From Agelaius tricolor (taxonomy: Eukaryota > Chordata > Aves > Passeriformes > Icteridae), in contig JALJCS010000022.1 in assembly GCA_023055355.1 (NCBI GenBank), forward strand, positions 8,045,001 to 8,109,000: a stretch of DNA of 64,000 nucleotides, in the 5' to 3' direction. Below, in pieces: positions 11,401-25,299 of this stretch. The first letter of the stretch is position 1, and each line of letters opens with the position of its first letter. Made by a program: the position numbers and the translations under genes. The notes under the pieces were generated by a model. The model saw nothing but the letters and a program-made list of their open reading frames with translations, made no database searches and was not told where the DNA came from.

Positions 11401-13683
11401 AACCACGGCTCCAAACTGGTGCATGCAGAGGACAGGGCTGTCTGGATACCTGAGCAGCACTGGAAATTCATGTAAACTTAGGGAATCTAATGTTCAGAAG
11501 CCTAAAATTGTTTTGTTTTGTTTTTCAAATTAAATAGCCTTAGCGGAAGACATGGAATAAACAAAGAAATCGCAACCCAAATTAGGTTCATTCTGAGCTG
11601 CCTCATGTCAAAATCCAGATACCAAAATCACAAATCACTCTGGATGTAAATTTTAGGATGTTCACAGAGCATATATTATGTGATAAAGAGTATAGTATGG
11701 ATAAACAGCTGAGATAAGGAGGTGATTTAATTCTGCAGCAGATAAGCAGGGTGAATTTCAAGGGCTACACGGGGAATTCAACCAGCTCTGTGGGATGGAA
11801 CAGTATCACTCCTGAGTATTATTAATGCACCTCAATTCTTTCATCTCTCTCTCTTTTTTTTTTTTTTTTTTGATGTGTTCACAATTCTTAATAATATGTT
11901 TGGAAACTGATTAAACTTACAAATCAAGACCTGGGGTTAAAGGCAACCCTGTCTAACTATCTTATTATTTATAAAAAGATTATCATTAAATAATCTTGCA
12001 GAGAAATTTTGACCCACTGCAGAATCTGAAAGAAAAAAAAAAAAGTGCAGGAAAAAAAAAGGCTAATGTGTCTACTTTTTAATTAAATGTAAATATAATT
12101 TGTAAGGCTTATGGGTTTTAAACAGAGAAAATTTACTCTGCATAATTTCCTTTCTGGTTAACCTTATAGACAGAAGTGTAAGTAGGGTTATTCAGAAGAA
12201 TTTTGTAGCTATTAAGCCAGTCACCAGCTCCAGATCCATTGTTGCAGATCACTTTGGACACATCCAAGGTTTCACCTGGAGTGAAAGTTCCTAATTAACA
12301 GTGACAACATGGTGATTCTGAGCATCAAAACAAACCTTGTTAAACAACCTGGTTTACAGCTTGTTGGGGATGTCAGCAGATTTTTCATCTTTATTGCTGC
12401 AGACAGATAACAAGGCTCTGATCCTCGTGTACCTCATGGAATGGCTCAAACACACAAAAGTGAACTCTTGGTTATTTTAATGTGACAAGTAAATATAGCC
12501 CAGTTACAAACACAAAGGCAGGATAAATAGGCCTGACAATACAGCAATGCCTAAATTGCTGCCAGCTTAGTATTAAAAGTTCTGTTGTGGTTTCTGGTTC
12601 AAAGAGTCCCATAAAAATCAGAGTTAATTTAAAACTTAGCCATCCATGGGAGTATTTCTTATTCACACAATACAGGATGTCTTGCACAGGTCTGTTTATA
12701 TGCTTCAGCTATGGAGAAATATTCATTTCACTTCAAGAAAGTACCCATAATCAGTCCAGCAAAGTAATTAAGCACATGCTTAACTATACACTTTATTTAG
12801 GCATGTGCCCATTACTCATCAACATTTCCCCCTTTTTGAGCCAGTTGCTTCATTATTTGCTGCTTTTCTTTTCAAAGTAACTAATTCATAACAAGATTGT
12901 GATACTTGGTTACAATAGATCAAATGTTGTAGAACACTACTGGGTTTTGTGCCAGATCATGATCCAGCCAATATGAAAAGGCCACTAAGCACCACTGCCT
13001 AGGGACCCTTGAAATTCCAGACTCTCTTATGGAAATCCATGGAAATCTTCCCTGATTTCATCAGGAGATCACCTGCCGGTCCATATAAGGCAAGAGGAGT
13101 GAAGGGAGGTATTCTACCAGCAGGCAAAGGGTCACCAGCCCTAGAGAGACACTCCAGGAGACCAAATGCCAAGAACTGCCAGACTGATTTTCAGATCTGT
13201 GGGCTGGTTGTGCAGTGAGCACCACCAGCACCCCAGGGACAGAGCCCTCCTGCATGGGCAGGCTCCCCAGGTCCAGCAGTGGAAGGTATTGTTTGATCAG
13301 CCCTGTCAGAAATGAAGGGTGCTTTCACCAAATGGACAGAACCAAACAGGCATTCCCAATATTCAGACGTGCAATTACTGGCAAAAGGGACCTCTGGAGC
13401 TCTGCATCCCAAGCTCCACCTCAGAGTGGGGTCAACACTGAATGCAGACCAGGTGGCTCAGGTTTACGTTCAGGTTGCTTTGTTCATCTCAGTCTTGAGA
13501 TCCTCCAGGAGTGGAGAGGACCTTTCTGGCCCCTCTGCACAGCCCAGTGAGCCCAGCCCCTGTGTGCCATGAGCGCTGCTCCCCTCCAGCAGCAGCCAGG
13601 CTCATCCCAGCCCAGCTCTCAGTTTCCTGCTCCTCTCCAGCTGCCTGCTGCTCCCATAGACTCCCCCAGCTTTTCCCAAAGCC
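11401..13683. other. AT-rich non-coding DNA
   Basis: Contains a T-run at 11854-11871 and several A-runs near 12030-12060. The sequence 11960-12170 is strongly AT-rich. No gene or recognised transposon. Confidence 0.6.
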
Positions 13684-13707
13684 CTGCTGCTGCTGCTGCT
13701 GCTGCTC
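13684..13707 (+). repeat. (CTG)7 trinucleotide repeat
   Basis: Seven CTG units followed by CTC. The frames through it (poly-Ala or poly-Gln) lack ATG starts or family features. Confidence 0.9.
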
Positions 13708-14984
13708 AGAGCCCTGCAGAAGGCAAAGAGTTCCTAAATAGGAACTTCTGGCCTTCCCCACACCAGAGACCTTTCCTGGTGCAGTCATACGGATAACACA
13801 TGCTGTGTCTGCACTGCCAGGAAGCTGCAAGCCAGAGCCCTGCTCCCAGCCTGATCCCAGTGCTGGGAATGGGGCTGGAGTGTGTCTCAGACCCCCAGAG
13901 CCCCCTGCTCTGTGTGCCCTTCTCAGCCACACTGGGGTGGGAAGGGGGAGAAGCTTTGGGGATGTGATGGCCCTGGCACAGAGCAGGGTGACATGGATGT
14001 GCACACCCAGACCAAAGAGCAGGAAATCTTTCCTTCGTGGATTATTTGACTGCAGCTTCTGTGCCCAGAAACATGCCAGGGCTGGCACCAGATTAGTCAG
14101 AGGAGGAAGGGAGGGCTGGCAGGGATGATGCTTCACCAAGTATCTCCTGCTGCTCCTTCTCTGAACCGAACGAGCTGGGGCTCCAGGCAGTGGCTTTTGG
14201 TGCCTTTCCCCAAAACCACTGTCTCTTGGAATGGGATGTTTCCTCCTCAGCCTACACAAAATTGTAAGCCAGGTTCTCCAGGCTTGGTGCACCCTTGCCC
14301 TGCTGGAACTTAACTGATGGGGGGACACCAGGACCCACCAGCCTGGCTGAGCTCTACAAGGGCTGTGCTCTCACCTTCCTCATGGCCAGAGGGACTCCGT
14401 GGTGGATGCTCTTTCTCCAGACCTCCTTCTACCAGGGGAAGAAGGGAAAATCTCCACCCCAGGGCACAGAAAGGATTGAAAAAGCCCTTTCTCACATTCT
14501 GCCCTCTGAAGGAAGCAAGCAGAAAGCTGCTGTGAGGAGTCACCAACAGCCCCTGTCCAGCTCTCAGAGGCTCTGCTGCAAGAGGAAACACCTTTTCTCT
14601 CCCAGGAGCAGGGAGCCAGGGCAGAAAGGCAAGCTCCCAGCTGCCTGTCTGGAAAGACCAGCAGGGCTGTTAGGAGAAGGAGGAGGAGGGTGTGGGAGAG
14701 ACAGAGGCTAGCCTGTGATCTGGGTGTGAAAGAATCCACAGTTGAGCAGGATCAATAAAACAGTGCCAAGGCCTGTGACGAAGGGAGCAGAGAATAGGAT
14801 GGTGGAGAGTAAAAGAGAAGGAGCCCCCCTACAGCTTCTGAGAAGAGAAGGGTAGGTAAAAAGGGAGCTCTGATACCACCAGGCCCACAGGAGACTCAAT
14901 GGGTTGTCTCATTATTATGGTGAACAGAGAGAGCTCATGAGCTGGGAAAGATAGGAAGCTTTTATTTATTTTTTTTTAAAGAGC
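13708..14984. other. Non-coding DNA, GC-moderate
   Basis: Purine-rich near 14640-14710. The long minus-strand frame at 13489-14328 begins at GTG, not ATG, and has no protein family character. Confidence 0.6.
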
Positions 14985-15300
14985 ACAGCCTCTAGGAGGG
15001 TTTTTGCAGCTCAAATGCTTTTATTTTGTGCCAATTACTTATACAGGGTCTGCATTATTCCCGTAATCAGTCTAAATGAAAGTCAAACATGAAAGATTTC
15101 TAACAATGAGCTAATTGGAATGCCATTACCATTTAGATTTAATAAGGTATTTGTAATAATAAACTTGCCTCAGTCTATAGAGTTGTCTTATTCCTGCTCA
15201 GATCTTGTGAGAGTGTAAGGGTTGACATTTGTCATTCGTTCTGCAAGACATTGGATATAACCTTCAAAATGTTTTAGTCTTGCAGTGCTTAGTAAATGTC
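14985..15300. promoter_or_regulatory. Candidate conserved AT-rich element
   Basis: Dense homeodomain cores in about 200 bp: CCAATTAC (15031), GTAATC (15063), CTAATTGG (15111), CATTACC (15124) and TAATAA repeats near 15155. It is free of simple repeats apart from one upstream T-run. Texture suggests an enhancer; not proven. Confidence 0.33.
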
Positions 15301-18300
15301 AGGGACAGAAACAAAATCTATAGCCTGCTATTGTTCTGGCTGTGTCAGGCTCAGAGTTAACAGGAATTGTGCTACAGCTCAACAGCAGATTATATCCCAC
15401 ATATCATCCTTTATTTGCAGTCCAAACATCTCGTGGTTCAGAACGAGTCACTCAAAGTCTTCTTATGCAGCTTCATTCATTATTTGCATTGAGGTCTTGC
15501 TGAGGAACTGCAGTCCAGTTCCAGCACTGCCAGGTACTACACAAGCACCAAGAGCCTTGCATAGCCTAAGATCTAAGTAATTAAGTCAACACAGGCTCTA
15601 TCTTGAAGCCAAGATGTCCCATCTACAGAGGTAAGAGCTAATTAGAGCTCCATGCACATCTACTTTTGAGAACTGGTCACAAAAAAAAAGGAAAAAAATA
15701 AAAAATTTCTTGCTTTACATTTCTGGCCAAGCTGTTTTCACAGAAAGCACATGAGAGCTCAAAGACTTGGTCTCACTGTGCAGCTGGGGAAGTTTTATTC
15801 AACTGTAGTTCATACCACAAAAGCAAGGCATAATCTTGGTAGGTATTTCTTCTGTTATGCAGAAAAAGAGCTTGGTACTTCATGCAGTCTGAGGGAATTC
15901 CCTTTGGAACAGACTGAAAAGGCAGAGGTTCAGCAGGTGTGTGTGTGTGTATATGTGGGAAGCAAGAAGATAAAAAAAGACAAAAAGCCAACAAAAGACC
16001 CAAGGCAGCATGGATGATACAGAAAAAAAGCATGCTGAGAACATTCTTTAAAATCATGATGCTGCTTCCCTCCCTCTTTCACCCCAGAAAGATGCTACAG
16101 GTATTTCTCCACACCCTAAAGAGACCCAACAAGCAAGCTAGAGGGGGCAACAGAATGCTTGATTTCTGTTTGAACAGGAAATAAACCCCACCAAATGTCC
16201 TGGTGGTATCTCTGCCTGAAGGAGCATTACCCACCCAACAAACTGTGCTGCCATCAGCCACAGATGAATTATGTTCTGCTGACACTCTGTGGTCCCAGCA
16301 GCTAGTCCTGAATGATCTGACTCAACAGAAAACTTTGTACAATAGCTCAAATAAACATCAAATCATTGGAAACTGGCAAAGCTCACGGAAATTTGGAATG
16401 TTCCTTCCTGAGGACAGTCTTTTAATACAATCCGACACTGGGGATTCGGCTGAACATTTATAACGTCCAGGAAATTCTAGGCACAGTTGGTAAAATGACC
16501 AATGCTCCTATAAACCTACTGCTTTTTTTTTTTTCCTCAAAACTGTGTGTACTTCATGCCAAAAGGTTTCTTCAGAAACATAAGCCAACAGTCAATGGCC
16601 TTAAGTTAACCATATGCCTGAGCACTGTGCTGGATTGTTGGAGAGGAGCAAGGAAGCATGAAAATCAATAGCTTCCCTGTATGTCTTCACAGAGGACAGT
16701 TTGGCTAAGGGTTCAAATCTGAGCCTAAAATGCAGACTTTCTTGCCCTTGATGGTCTGGTTAAATTACTTTGTCTTTTTTTGATTCACTTCATACATTAG
16801 GGAAAAAAGTGATGCTTGTTACTTAGATCACAGCAATGTTGTGAAGCTTAATTTTTTGAGAGGTGTTTTGGGATCCTTGTATGAAAAGTGCTATAAATAT
16901 ACACATTCTTAGTACTATTTAATTTACTTCCTTTACAATTCCTTTGAGCCAGCACATGTTGCCAAAAATGCAATATTCTCTAAGATGTCTTTTCTTCTTG
17001 TATCTGTCTGGAGTCCAGGACACATCCCAGCCTTATAAAGCATCCGATATTGATGTATCCACATGCAGTGTGTATATATATAGCTAATACCATCAGATGG
17101 GGGGTTTTTTCTCCACACAGAAACCCAGACTTGCTCAATGTACAAGATGGACATGCTTAGCAAATGAGGCAGCTGTTCAGGTTTTATTTTTATGCTCATT
17201 GTTTGCTGTGCAGCCACATGTCTCGTGGAGTGCATACCATCCAACCTTTGGAGTGAATCAGACAAGGCTCCACCAGAACTCACTCACTCACTTGGAGCAT
17301 CCAGCTCCACCCTGCTCCCTGTTTGACACACAGCTGTGATCATGTATTCGGGGACTGGAGCATAGGAAGGCTTTAACTCATTTCCAAACTTATTTTTTTT
17401 AGCCTCGGATTTTTTTTTTCTGTGGATGTTTTAACTGAGAATCCTTAGGGATGTAAAACATTGCAGCATCAAAATAATCCCCTGAATGTTGCATCACACT
17501 GTGCAACAGCATCGAGGACAGATGTACCTGAGCATCAGCTGGGCCCTTTTCTTGCTTTTCTGAAAGAACAAGGACACTTCCAGGGCTGCTCCTGGTTTGT
17601 TCTTCTGCACTATGTCATGGAGCATGTGCCAGATATAATTTCATCAACTTGCCTAAAGAAGTTTGCAGCAGATCTGCCTGTGCAAGAAGAGATCAACTTT
17701 TCAGTGTTTGATAATAACAATATTTTCACCTGTGCATTCCCCTCTCTGGGGCAGTTGGGGGGAGATGTATAAAGCATCACTGATTTTTATATTCCCCAGC
17801 ATTTTGAAGTCAAGGGTTTTCACACATTTTACAAAAGGGTTTTGTTCCTTGCTTCTATAACTGGAGATGGTATAGACATCTTTACAGCTCTTTAAGTTGG
17901 CCTGGCTCTCAAGTCAGTAGTTGAATATGTCCTGTAGTTTCTAAAGAGAACATTGCAAATAGCTTTGATTGGTTACCCAAGAAATTTGAGACTAGACTAG
18001 AGGTATAGAGAATTTTGAGTTTAGGAGCAGCCTGGAGAAGAACAGAGAAATCACAGCACTGGATGCAGAGCTCTCTTCTCTTACATCTTCAAACATGTAC
18101 AAGGAGGTGGCAAGAAAGTAGCAATTTATGTACAGACAGAACAAGAGGCCAAGGACTTTATGTTTCAAAGGGTTATACACACTTATCTTTAGACTTATGA
18201 TTAGCCCCATTAATTTTGGTAGTACCTTGGCTTCAGGAGGGTTCTGAGCATGCAGAATTAGCCTATTTCATTAATGTGCACTGTGTTTAACTGCTGCAGA

Positions 18301-18483
18301 GAGCAAATTGCAGGAGTGAACAAAATGTGCTACAGGGGGTCATGGGCTCAGCAATTACTGCAGGCAGTGCTGGGCAGGCAAGATAGGGTTGTCCCCTGCT
18401 TGGTAATATATGATGTAAATAATGTTTATCCAAGTATAGGTGGCATTTTTACATCTCAAAATCCCCAAGTTTAAATCAGAGTT
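15301..18483. other. Non-coding intergenic DNA
   Basis: CpG-poor unique sequence with a TG run at 15938-15954 and T-runs at 16523-16533 and 17392-17420. No gene, RNA or transposon was recognised. Confidence 0.6.
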
Positions 18484-18787
18484 GAAAGGGGAGCTACAAG
18501 AGAGTTGGGGAGGGACTATTTACAAGGGCATGTAATGATAGCACAGAGGAGAACAAACTGAAAATGGGTAAGTTTGGGTTAAATGTTAGGAGGAAATCAT
18601 TTACTGTCAAGGTGTTGAGGCACTGGCACAGCTTGCCCAGAGAAGTTGTAGATGTCCCATTCCTGGAAGTGTTCCAGGTTGGACAGGGCTTGGAGAAAGC
18701 TGCTCTGGTGGAAGATGTCCCTTTCCATGGCAGGGGGTTGGAGTGAGATGAACTTTAATGTCCCTTCCAAACATTTCATGATTCTAT
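18484..18787 (+). mobile_element. CR1 LINE 3' end fragment
   Basis: CR1 order is clear: GGGGAGGGACTATTTACAAG, GCATGTAATGATAGCAC, TTACTGTCAAGGTGTTGAGG, CAGAGAAGTTGTAGATG, CATGGCAGGGGGTTGGA and the tail TTTCATGATTCTATG. It is the last interspersed repeat I recognise before 62.5 kb. Confidence 0.93.
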
Positions 18788-19329
18788 GTAGACAGGGAGA
18801 GGATGCTGGAGAAGAGAGGGGAGAATGGGGCAAATCCCTCCCAAGCCAGGGCAGGAAAACACCCAGAGCAGTACATCCACATGAGCTGAGTGAGCTGATG
18901 AGTTGGAAAGCAGGGGAGTTGGCAGTGCCTGTCACAGCAGCCCACCTCAGCCAAGCACAGAGGGAAGCACCCACAAGGGGATGCACACAAGCACACAGGG
19001 GTTTTACAAACACTGCCACTGCAGGTCCCTTCTCCAAACTGTGACTGGCACTTCATGTGTCCCCTGCCATTGTCCCACTGCCACTCCCCAAGGCATCACC
19101 TGCCTTCTGACACCCCATTCCTGAGAGGGTGGCACATCTCCATTCCCACCCGTGTGCTGCCCCTCCACTCTGTGCCCCACTGTGCACTGAGCACGGGCAG
19201 TGCTCACATCTGGAGGATCTGGGTCCTTCCCCACAGTCCCCACATCCTTAGGATGCCCAAATCATCTGTCCTGACCTTAAAAAGCACAATGGAGCCCACT
19301 ATTCTGATTGGGGCCTCTAGGATCTCTGC
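18788..19329. other. Non-coding intergenic DNA
   Basis: C-rich on the + strand between 19040 and 19250. No supported gene. Confidence 0.6.
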
Positions 19330-19430
19330 TAGTATAAATAGTAATGACTATAATTATTAATCATTACTGTGATTATATGATTATAATTAATAATCATAAT
19401 AATGAATCATTATAATTACTCTACTAAATG
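19330..19430. repeat. AT-rich ATTA/TAAT cluster with self-complementarity
   Basis: About 100 bp of almost pure A/T with more than ten ATTA or TAAT words and several short inverted repeats (for example TAATTATTAATCATTA). It may be low-complexity DNA or a clustered homeodomain-site block. Confidence 0.7.
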
Positions 19431-21419
19431 ACAAGCCCTGCTTCCTCCAGCAAGCTTTGGAAGCACAAAGAATGAGCTGTTGTGTATATTTAAGGAATCT
19501 CAAACACTTCTGGTGTTACAAGTCCAAGCGTCTCTGTTTGTTTTAAGGACTTCCACATTGCATTTAATTTGGAAATCTGCAGCTGCCTTGCATTGACCAG
19601 TGGATTGGTGCTACCACATTTAAAGCAAGGTCCTTTGCTTTAAATCCAGCAGAATTATGAATAAACAGGGATTGGAAAGAGGAAGGAATGTGCATATGTG
19701 TACTACTTGAAGGATGGAGAGCCAGATCTGCCTAATGTTTCATATTTCCATGTTTTTATAAAGTTTTATAACTGAAAGTTATTCAATTAACTGAAGAGCA
19801 TTTTCAGAAAGACAAAATAAAGCAGCAAATGTAAAGGCTGCAGGCACTTGAAAGACAGATGGTTTGACATGCCCTGCCACCTGGGTCTTGGGATTCATGG
19901 ACATGACTACTTTGGTGCTGTAAGCTCAGGACAAGGGAGGAGAATTTATAAAAAATATTAACATGATTCTAAAACTGCACTTAAAGAGAGGGATTTTCTC
20001 CCTTGATGATGTGCATGCCACAAGCCCAGGTGGCTAAGACATAGCTGTAAACCTGTGTGTTTTATACGAAATACCTGAAATCTGGTCAGAAGCACGTGGC
20101 TGCTCCGTGCCTTGTGGAAGAGGGTGTGGAACAAGTGCCCTTGGGAAACCTGCTGGAGTCACTGTATATATTGGATAATTACCTCTGGTTACTGGGCTGC
20201 TGTGAGTCACTCCTTCCCAAACACAAAGAAACTGACCTTGCAGAATGTAAAATCCACCCAGGAGTGGGTCATTGTTTAGGTTCAGCATCTCATTCTGGCA
20301 TGTTCAGGAGGCGCACGGGATGAGCATAGTGACAAAGGAGAGGAATTCCGTCGTGTTTTTAAGATAAAATGTTTGCTAAGGTTTAGCTGAAATGATTTGA
20401 TTCACTGCTGGTGACCATAAAATCTCATTATCCTTTGTTGTGTTTGGGCACGTGTGTTTGAGGCTGTGTATTTCTGAGTTATTGTAGCAATTACTCTAAT
20501 GAGAAGGGTGCAGTTAGCAAAAGAGCTGCTGCTCCACATCCATGTGACTGAGTGCAATGGCAAGATGTGAAAACTTTTGCATTGCCTCTCTGTATTTTTG
20601 ATACATTTTGTAAGGAAAGGAGTAGGAAAAGGGCCTATCTCTGTTTGTGTGTCAGGGCTGTCCCAGCACAGAGCTCTCCAAAGTTAACTCTAACAGAAGG
20701 TGAGCACATCCATGCATCAGCTCCTCTGTAAGCAAATTAAAGAAAGAAAACAAAGCTGATAGGGAAGAACATTAAAGAGGTTGTTTGGGCTACTCCTAAC
20801 CAGTGAGGTCCATTTTAGGTGTGCCTTATTTTGAGATCAATATGTGGTTCTGGAATTTCTGCAATCTCCTTGCAGTGATGACCTGTCTAGAGGCAGGGGA
20901 CACTCAAGGGCCAGAGGCAAGTGCATCCTCAGCCACTTTGTGTGGTGGCACCAGCCATTACCCCACGTGAAGCAGGACCATTCCTGCTGCTGCTTGTGCT
21001 TCTTTTCAGAGAAGATAATAATGTATGGGCTTTAAGAAATGAACTGAAAAGATAAGTAACTAGTATGGCTTAGTTATAACAACAGCTCTCAGGTCTGAAC
21101 TTGAAGCAGAATTTAGCCATTACTTACCATATTCCTATTTGCAATGCCTGATAGGCACTAGATACTGTATGAAAGGAATAAAAAGATGAAGGCATAAATC
21201 CTGAAGGTTTTTTAGTGCCTAATTCCTTCAGTCAGGCTTGTGAGCTTCTGTTGAGAAAGAAGCATTCCTTCAGGGAAGAGCCCTGAGAAATCCCAAGTGA
21301 GCAGCTGAGAGCAGGGCTGACACCCCCTCTGACACATCCTTCAGGCAGGATGGGTTTGCAAACCCCACACTCTGGGGTGGTGGGAGCACAGAGGAGATGA
21401 GGCCTGGGGCAGCCAGAGC
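19431..21419. other. Non-coding intergenic DNA
   Basis: CpG-poor, unique, no recognised repeat or gene. Confidence 0.6.
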
Positions 21420-21580
21420 TTCTTCAAACAAATATGTGGATGTATAAATGATTTAATTACCAGACTGTTTAGGAGAATTTCTAATCTCTCTTCAACCACT
21501 CGTACTGACATCTCTGATGTGTGATACCATTTAGATTGAAAAGAGAATCCATTTAAAGCCTAAATACTCCAATTACTTTT
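21420..21580. promoter_or_regulatory. Candidate small regulatory element
   Basis: AT-rich block with GATTTAATTACC (about 21450), CTAATC, and CCAATTAC (21569) in otherwise ordinary sequence. Low confidence without alignment. Confidence 0.22.
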
Positions 21581-24500
21581 TTTAGATGCCTGGGAGCAGC
21601 TCGAAGTTCAAGCACATGATGCTCTTAAAGAACTACTAAATTAGAGGCCATGGGGCACAGGGGGAGAGAAAGAATGTTCAAGTACATTATATTTTGAAGT
21701 GTGTGGTTTTCAAACTGACACGAATGAGTTTTTAACGAGAAGTGTAACCTAATATGGGGCAAGGTTTCCAAACTGAGGTGTGTATCGTGCCAGATACATT
21801 CAAGAAAAGAAAAGGAAAAAAAGAAACCAGAAAACTGGGGCAGTCCAGCTCTGACCCTCACTGTGAGACAACCTCCTGTGAACATCTGGCAGCTCCTTGC
21901 AGGAACCAGGAGGTCCCAAATCTCAGCCTCCCTTCAAAACTCAGGCTTGCCAAGCACTGTGTGGGCTGCTAGTCAGCACGAGGTGACTGTGCCTGCAGTT
22001 GCAGCCTGAACACATAGTGGAGGGAAGAAGACTTTCAAACTGACTCTTACACATCACTGGAAGCTGCCACTTAGGTTTTGTGATTCACAAATTTGCTCTC
22101 TTGTTATAAACAAACATTTCTTTTCATGACAGCGTCACGAGGCCCGAGCTTGAGAGCCTCCCTGTGTTTTTTTCCTTTATTCTTGGCATATCAGCACAGT
22201 TGAAAGACACACTCTCTTGCCTCCTTAGACTTCTTGCCAAGCCACAACCACAAGCCATCCTTGCAGCCCCAGAGCCCTTTTGGCAGTTGTGACACAGAAC
22301 GTATGGCTCGTGTGGTAAAATGTGCTGGCAAGCTCCCTGCAGGCCCCATCCAGCCATCACTTATGTGCAGGATTTGATGCCAGATAGCAGCTGTTGTGTT
22401 GAGGCTGCTCAGTATCACACTAATCAGTCCTGTCTCATCCTTTCTTTCCCCTTTCCTGTCTCCACCTGCTGTTTTCTTTCCCTTTTTATTTTTTTTTTTT
22501 TTTTTTCTTCCCTTTTCCGTGTCTTAGATTAAGACTGGAAGTGCTCTGGGCCAGGCACCACCATTTTGTTCTGTGTTTCTGTCTCTTGCCTGGCACAACA
22601 GCAATGCCAAATAATACAGCTGGCACCTGGCAGGTTGCATGGTGAGTGACCTGAAAACTGACTGCTGTGGGTAAAAACCACAGCTCCAGGGGAGACTTCC
22701 ATGAACTTTTTGAAGGTAACATAGCACTGCTCTACCTATCTGAAAGCATCTGCCCAGCAGAGGCCTGACCAGCCATTTGTCCTGCTCTCACTGCCTCTGT
22801 GTGTTCTGTGTGTTTGTTTGGTAGTTGCTATTGCTCCAGGTCTGAATTGCAGGACGTGTTTATGGCTCAGGAAAGTTGCCCAACAGAAAGCCTTGAGGGA
22901 ACATTTTGCTGGGAAATAATGGCATTCTGCATCTTCTCCAAAAGGTGTCTGACAGCAGGAGCGGTGCCTGGAACTGAAGGGGAGCTCGTCCTTGGTTTAG
23001 GCACAGTCTCCAGTCAGACACAACTGGAGAGGAAGGATAGTTTGTGGTGGATGTGTCCCTGCAAGAACTTTATCTTTTCACCCACTTTAGTGAGCTTCCC
23101 TGACAGGTTTTGATTACAGTGAAGGAGGAAGCTGCAGCTCCTCACACCTTCTCTGAGGCTCTCCAGCCTAAGGATAAAAAATGAGGAATCAATGTCTGGT
23201 GGAAAAGCTGGAAAAATCAAGATACCAATCTAAATACATCTGTGTATCATCTGATGTGACTGATTTCCTCTGAGGTGTCAGTTTCCTTTCTTCATTTTGA
23301 CTGCAGATACAGGTTATAAAGCATCATGGTCAGAAAAGGAGTTTAGTGGTAAACTCTCTTCCCTTAGCTTACATGGCCATTTTTTGATGACTTCTTGGTG
23401 ATTATTTAATTGTTCTAAGCACGAAAGGAGATTTTCTATAGGATGTATTAACAAAGCATTTTCCACAGTGGTGCAGAAGCTCAGAGAATAAGTAAGTGTT
23501 GGAATGTAATTCCTAAACTGCATACAAGAAACACCTTCACTGTGGCTGCACATCCTGTTTCTACAGCTCCTCCTGTGATCTGCTTTTTGACCTTCTTGGT
23601 GGTTCTGCCTCTGTACTGGATAATGTGCAGTGCTGTGTGACAATGCACATGTTTCAGGCTGTAGGAAAAAAATCATGTGAGAAATACTGTGTGAGAGCTA
23701 AATACAATCCTTACATCCACATGTGATGTGGTTTAATCTTGCACTCTGAGCGCCAAGAGACATTTTACCGCTGGCTTTATCCACAGTAGAAAGTTCATAA
23801 TTAGTACACTGGAGTTAGGAGTGTCCTTTGTCCTCATCTTCACCATTTCTTACCTATTATTTACTGTAGTGTTGATTCTTTCTTTTTTAGCTTTTTTCAA
23901 GACACAGACTCCTGCTTTGCCCTCTTTCTGAGGCTACTGTGCCAAGGATCTTCAGCTGTGCACTGAAGAAGAGCGTGGCACAATTGACCCTTAGTCCATG
24001 ACAGGGTACATAAATATTTTTGCAAAGCAAATGAGTTATCCACAACCAAACCCTTCTCCAGGGAGGCTTTTAGATGCCAAAGCATCAGAGTTGCACTGAA
24101 CTGTGCATGGCTGCAGTGCCCAGTGCAGAGATGAGAGCCGCTCTTCTGATGTCCTGGATGCTGGAGTGGATTCACAGCTCCAGCAATTCCCTCCCTGTGC
24201 ATTTTGGTGTTCACAGCAAGCAAGAACCAGCTCTGGACAAGGCAAACACTGCGTTTTGAGAGAATTCCCTGCCTCTCAGGGGCTCCTTAGGTCTGCTCCG
24301 AGCGAGGTCAGCCACAAGTGGGCACTGTCCGGCTGCGGCTCCTGCGGAGCGGGCTGGGCACAGCCACCGGGGAAGGGCTTCATGTGCTCCCGGAGCTGGC
24401 CGGAGCTCTCCACATCAACTAAACCGCCGCTCTGGGGGCGATCGAGGGTGGCCAGTTCCGCTCACGCTTTGCAAAGCATGTTTTTGTGTGAAAACATGTC

Positions 24501-24769
24501 CCGCCCCATGGTAGCAGCGATAATGAAATGGTATTTGAAGATAAATGATGCTCATTTCTTTGTGGCTTTGAAATGCAGTTGTTTCTGGATTTGCTTCTCT
24601 CGAGCACACACCCTGCGTGCTACATTGGACGGCTCTGCCTTTATCCTGACTGCCTTCCAAGTGCTCGTTCCTCTGCAATTCCAGCTGTGCCACCTGAAGC
24701 TGAGGCTTCTGTCTGTCCCTCCAGGCTGTAGCATTCACCATAGCTGGAAAGCCTCCCGTTTACCAAAAC
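21581..24769. other. Non-coding intergenic DNA
   Basis: Contains a T-run at 22489-22506. A small CpG-enriched patch lies at 24295-24445. The 223-codon frame at 24103-24774 has no family features and is read as chance. Confidence 0.6.
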
Positions 24770-25240
24770 TGTGATATTTTAGCTAATACCAGCATTTCTA
24801 GCAATTAAAGCTGCCACATAGTTTAGTCAAAGACATGATTGTGCTGTTTGCTGCTGTCTCCCATTAGGAATTTAGTTGCCTAAAACTTTCCGTGCTGTCC
24901 AGCAGAGTGTAATGGGCTGTTGACGGCTATGCCCTATTTTATTTTATTTTTTTCAACTGCACTGGGATAGAAATGGGTTTGATAGAATATTTTTCACACT
25001 GAATTGCGAATGATCCCATGCAGCTATTCTTTTCTTCTCGGCAAATATTTTCCATCTCTGGTCTCCAAACAGTTAAATGAAAGACAGCCAGTAAAATGGA
25101 GATCTCTTTAATCCTGGGATAGGCAATTGCAAACACAATAGAGGACACCAACCTCTTTTTATTTCCCATTTAGGATCGGGAGGTGAAAAGTCAATATTCG
25201 TCTGTGAGATGCGTCCAGCTAAACAGATGCTGAACCGCAT
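24770..25240. promoter_or_regulatory. Candidate conserved element at the left edge of the CpG domain
   Basis: AT-rich, non-repetitive block with AGCAATTAAAGC (24800), GGCAATTGC (25121) and other TAAT-like cores, directly before the first large CpG island. Conservation not tested. Confidence 0.28.
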
Positions 25241-25299
25241 GTGCTGGTTTTAGTCCACTCCTCAAGTTTATGGAGAGCAGAAATATTTACACACCGAAA

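Noticed and set aside
13489..14328. 279-codon minus-strand frame with a glutamine run
   Set aside because: Starts at GTG and reads through a CTG microsatellite; no family resemblance.
24103..24774. 223-codon + strand frame
   Set aside because: Begins with ATG but shows no domain or repeat structure and has no flanking gene signals; treated as chance.
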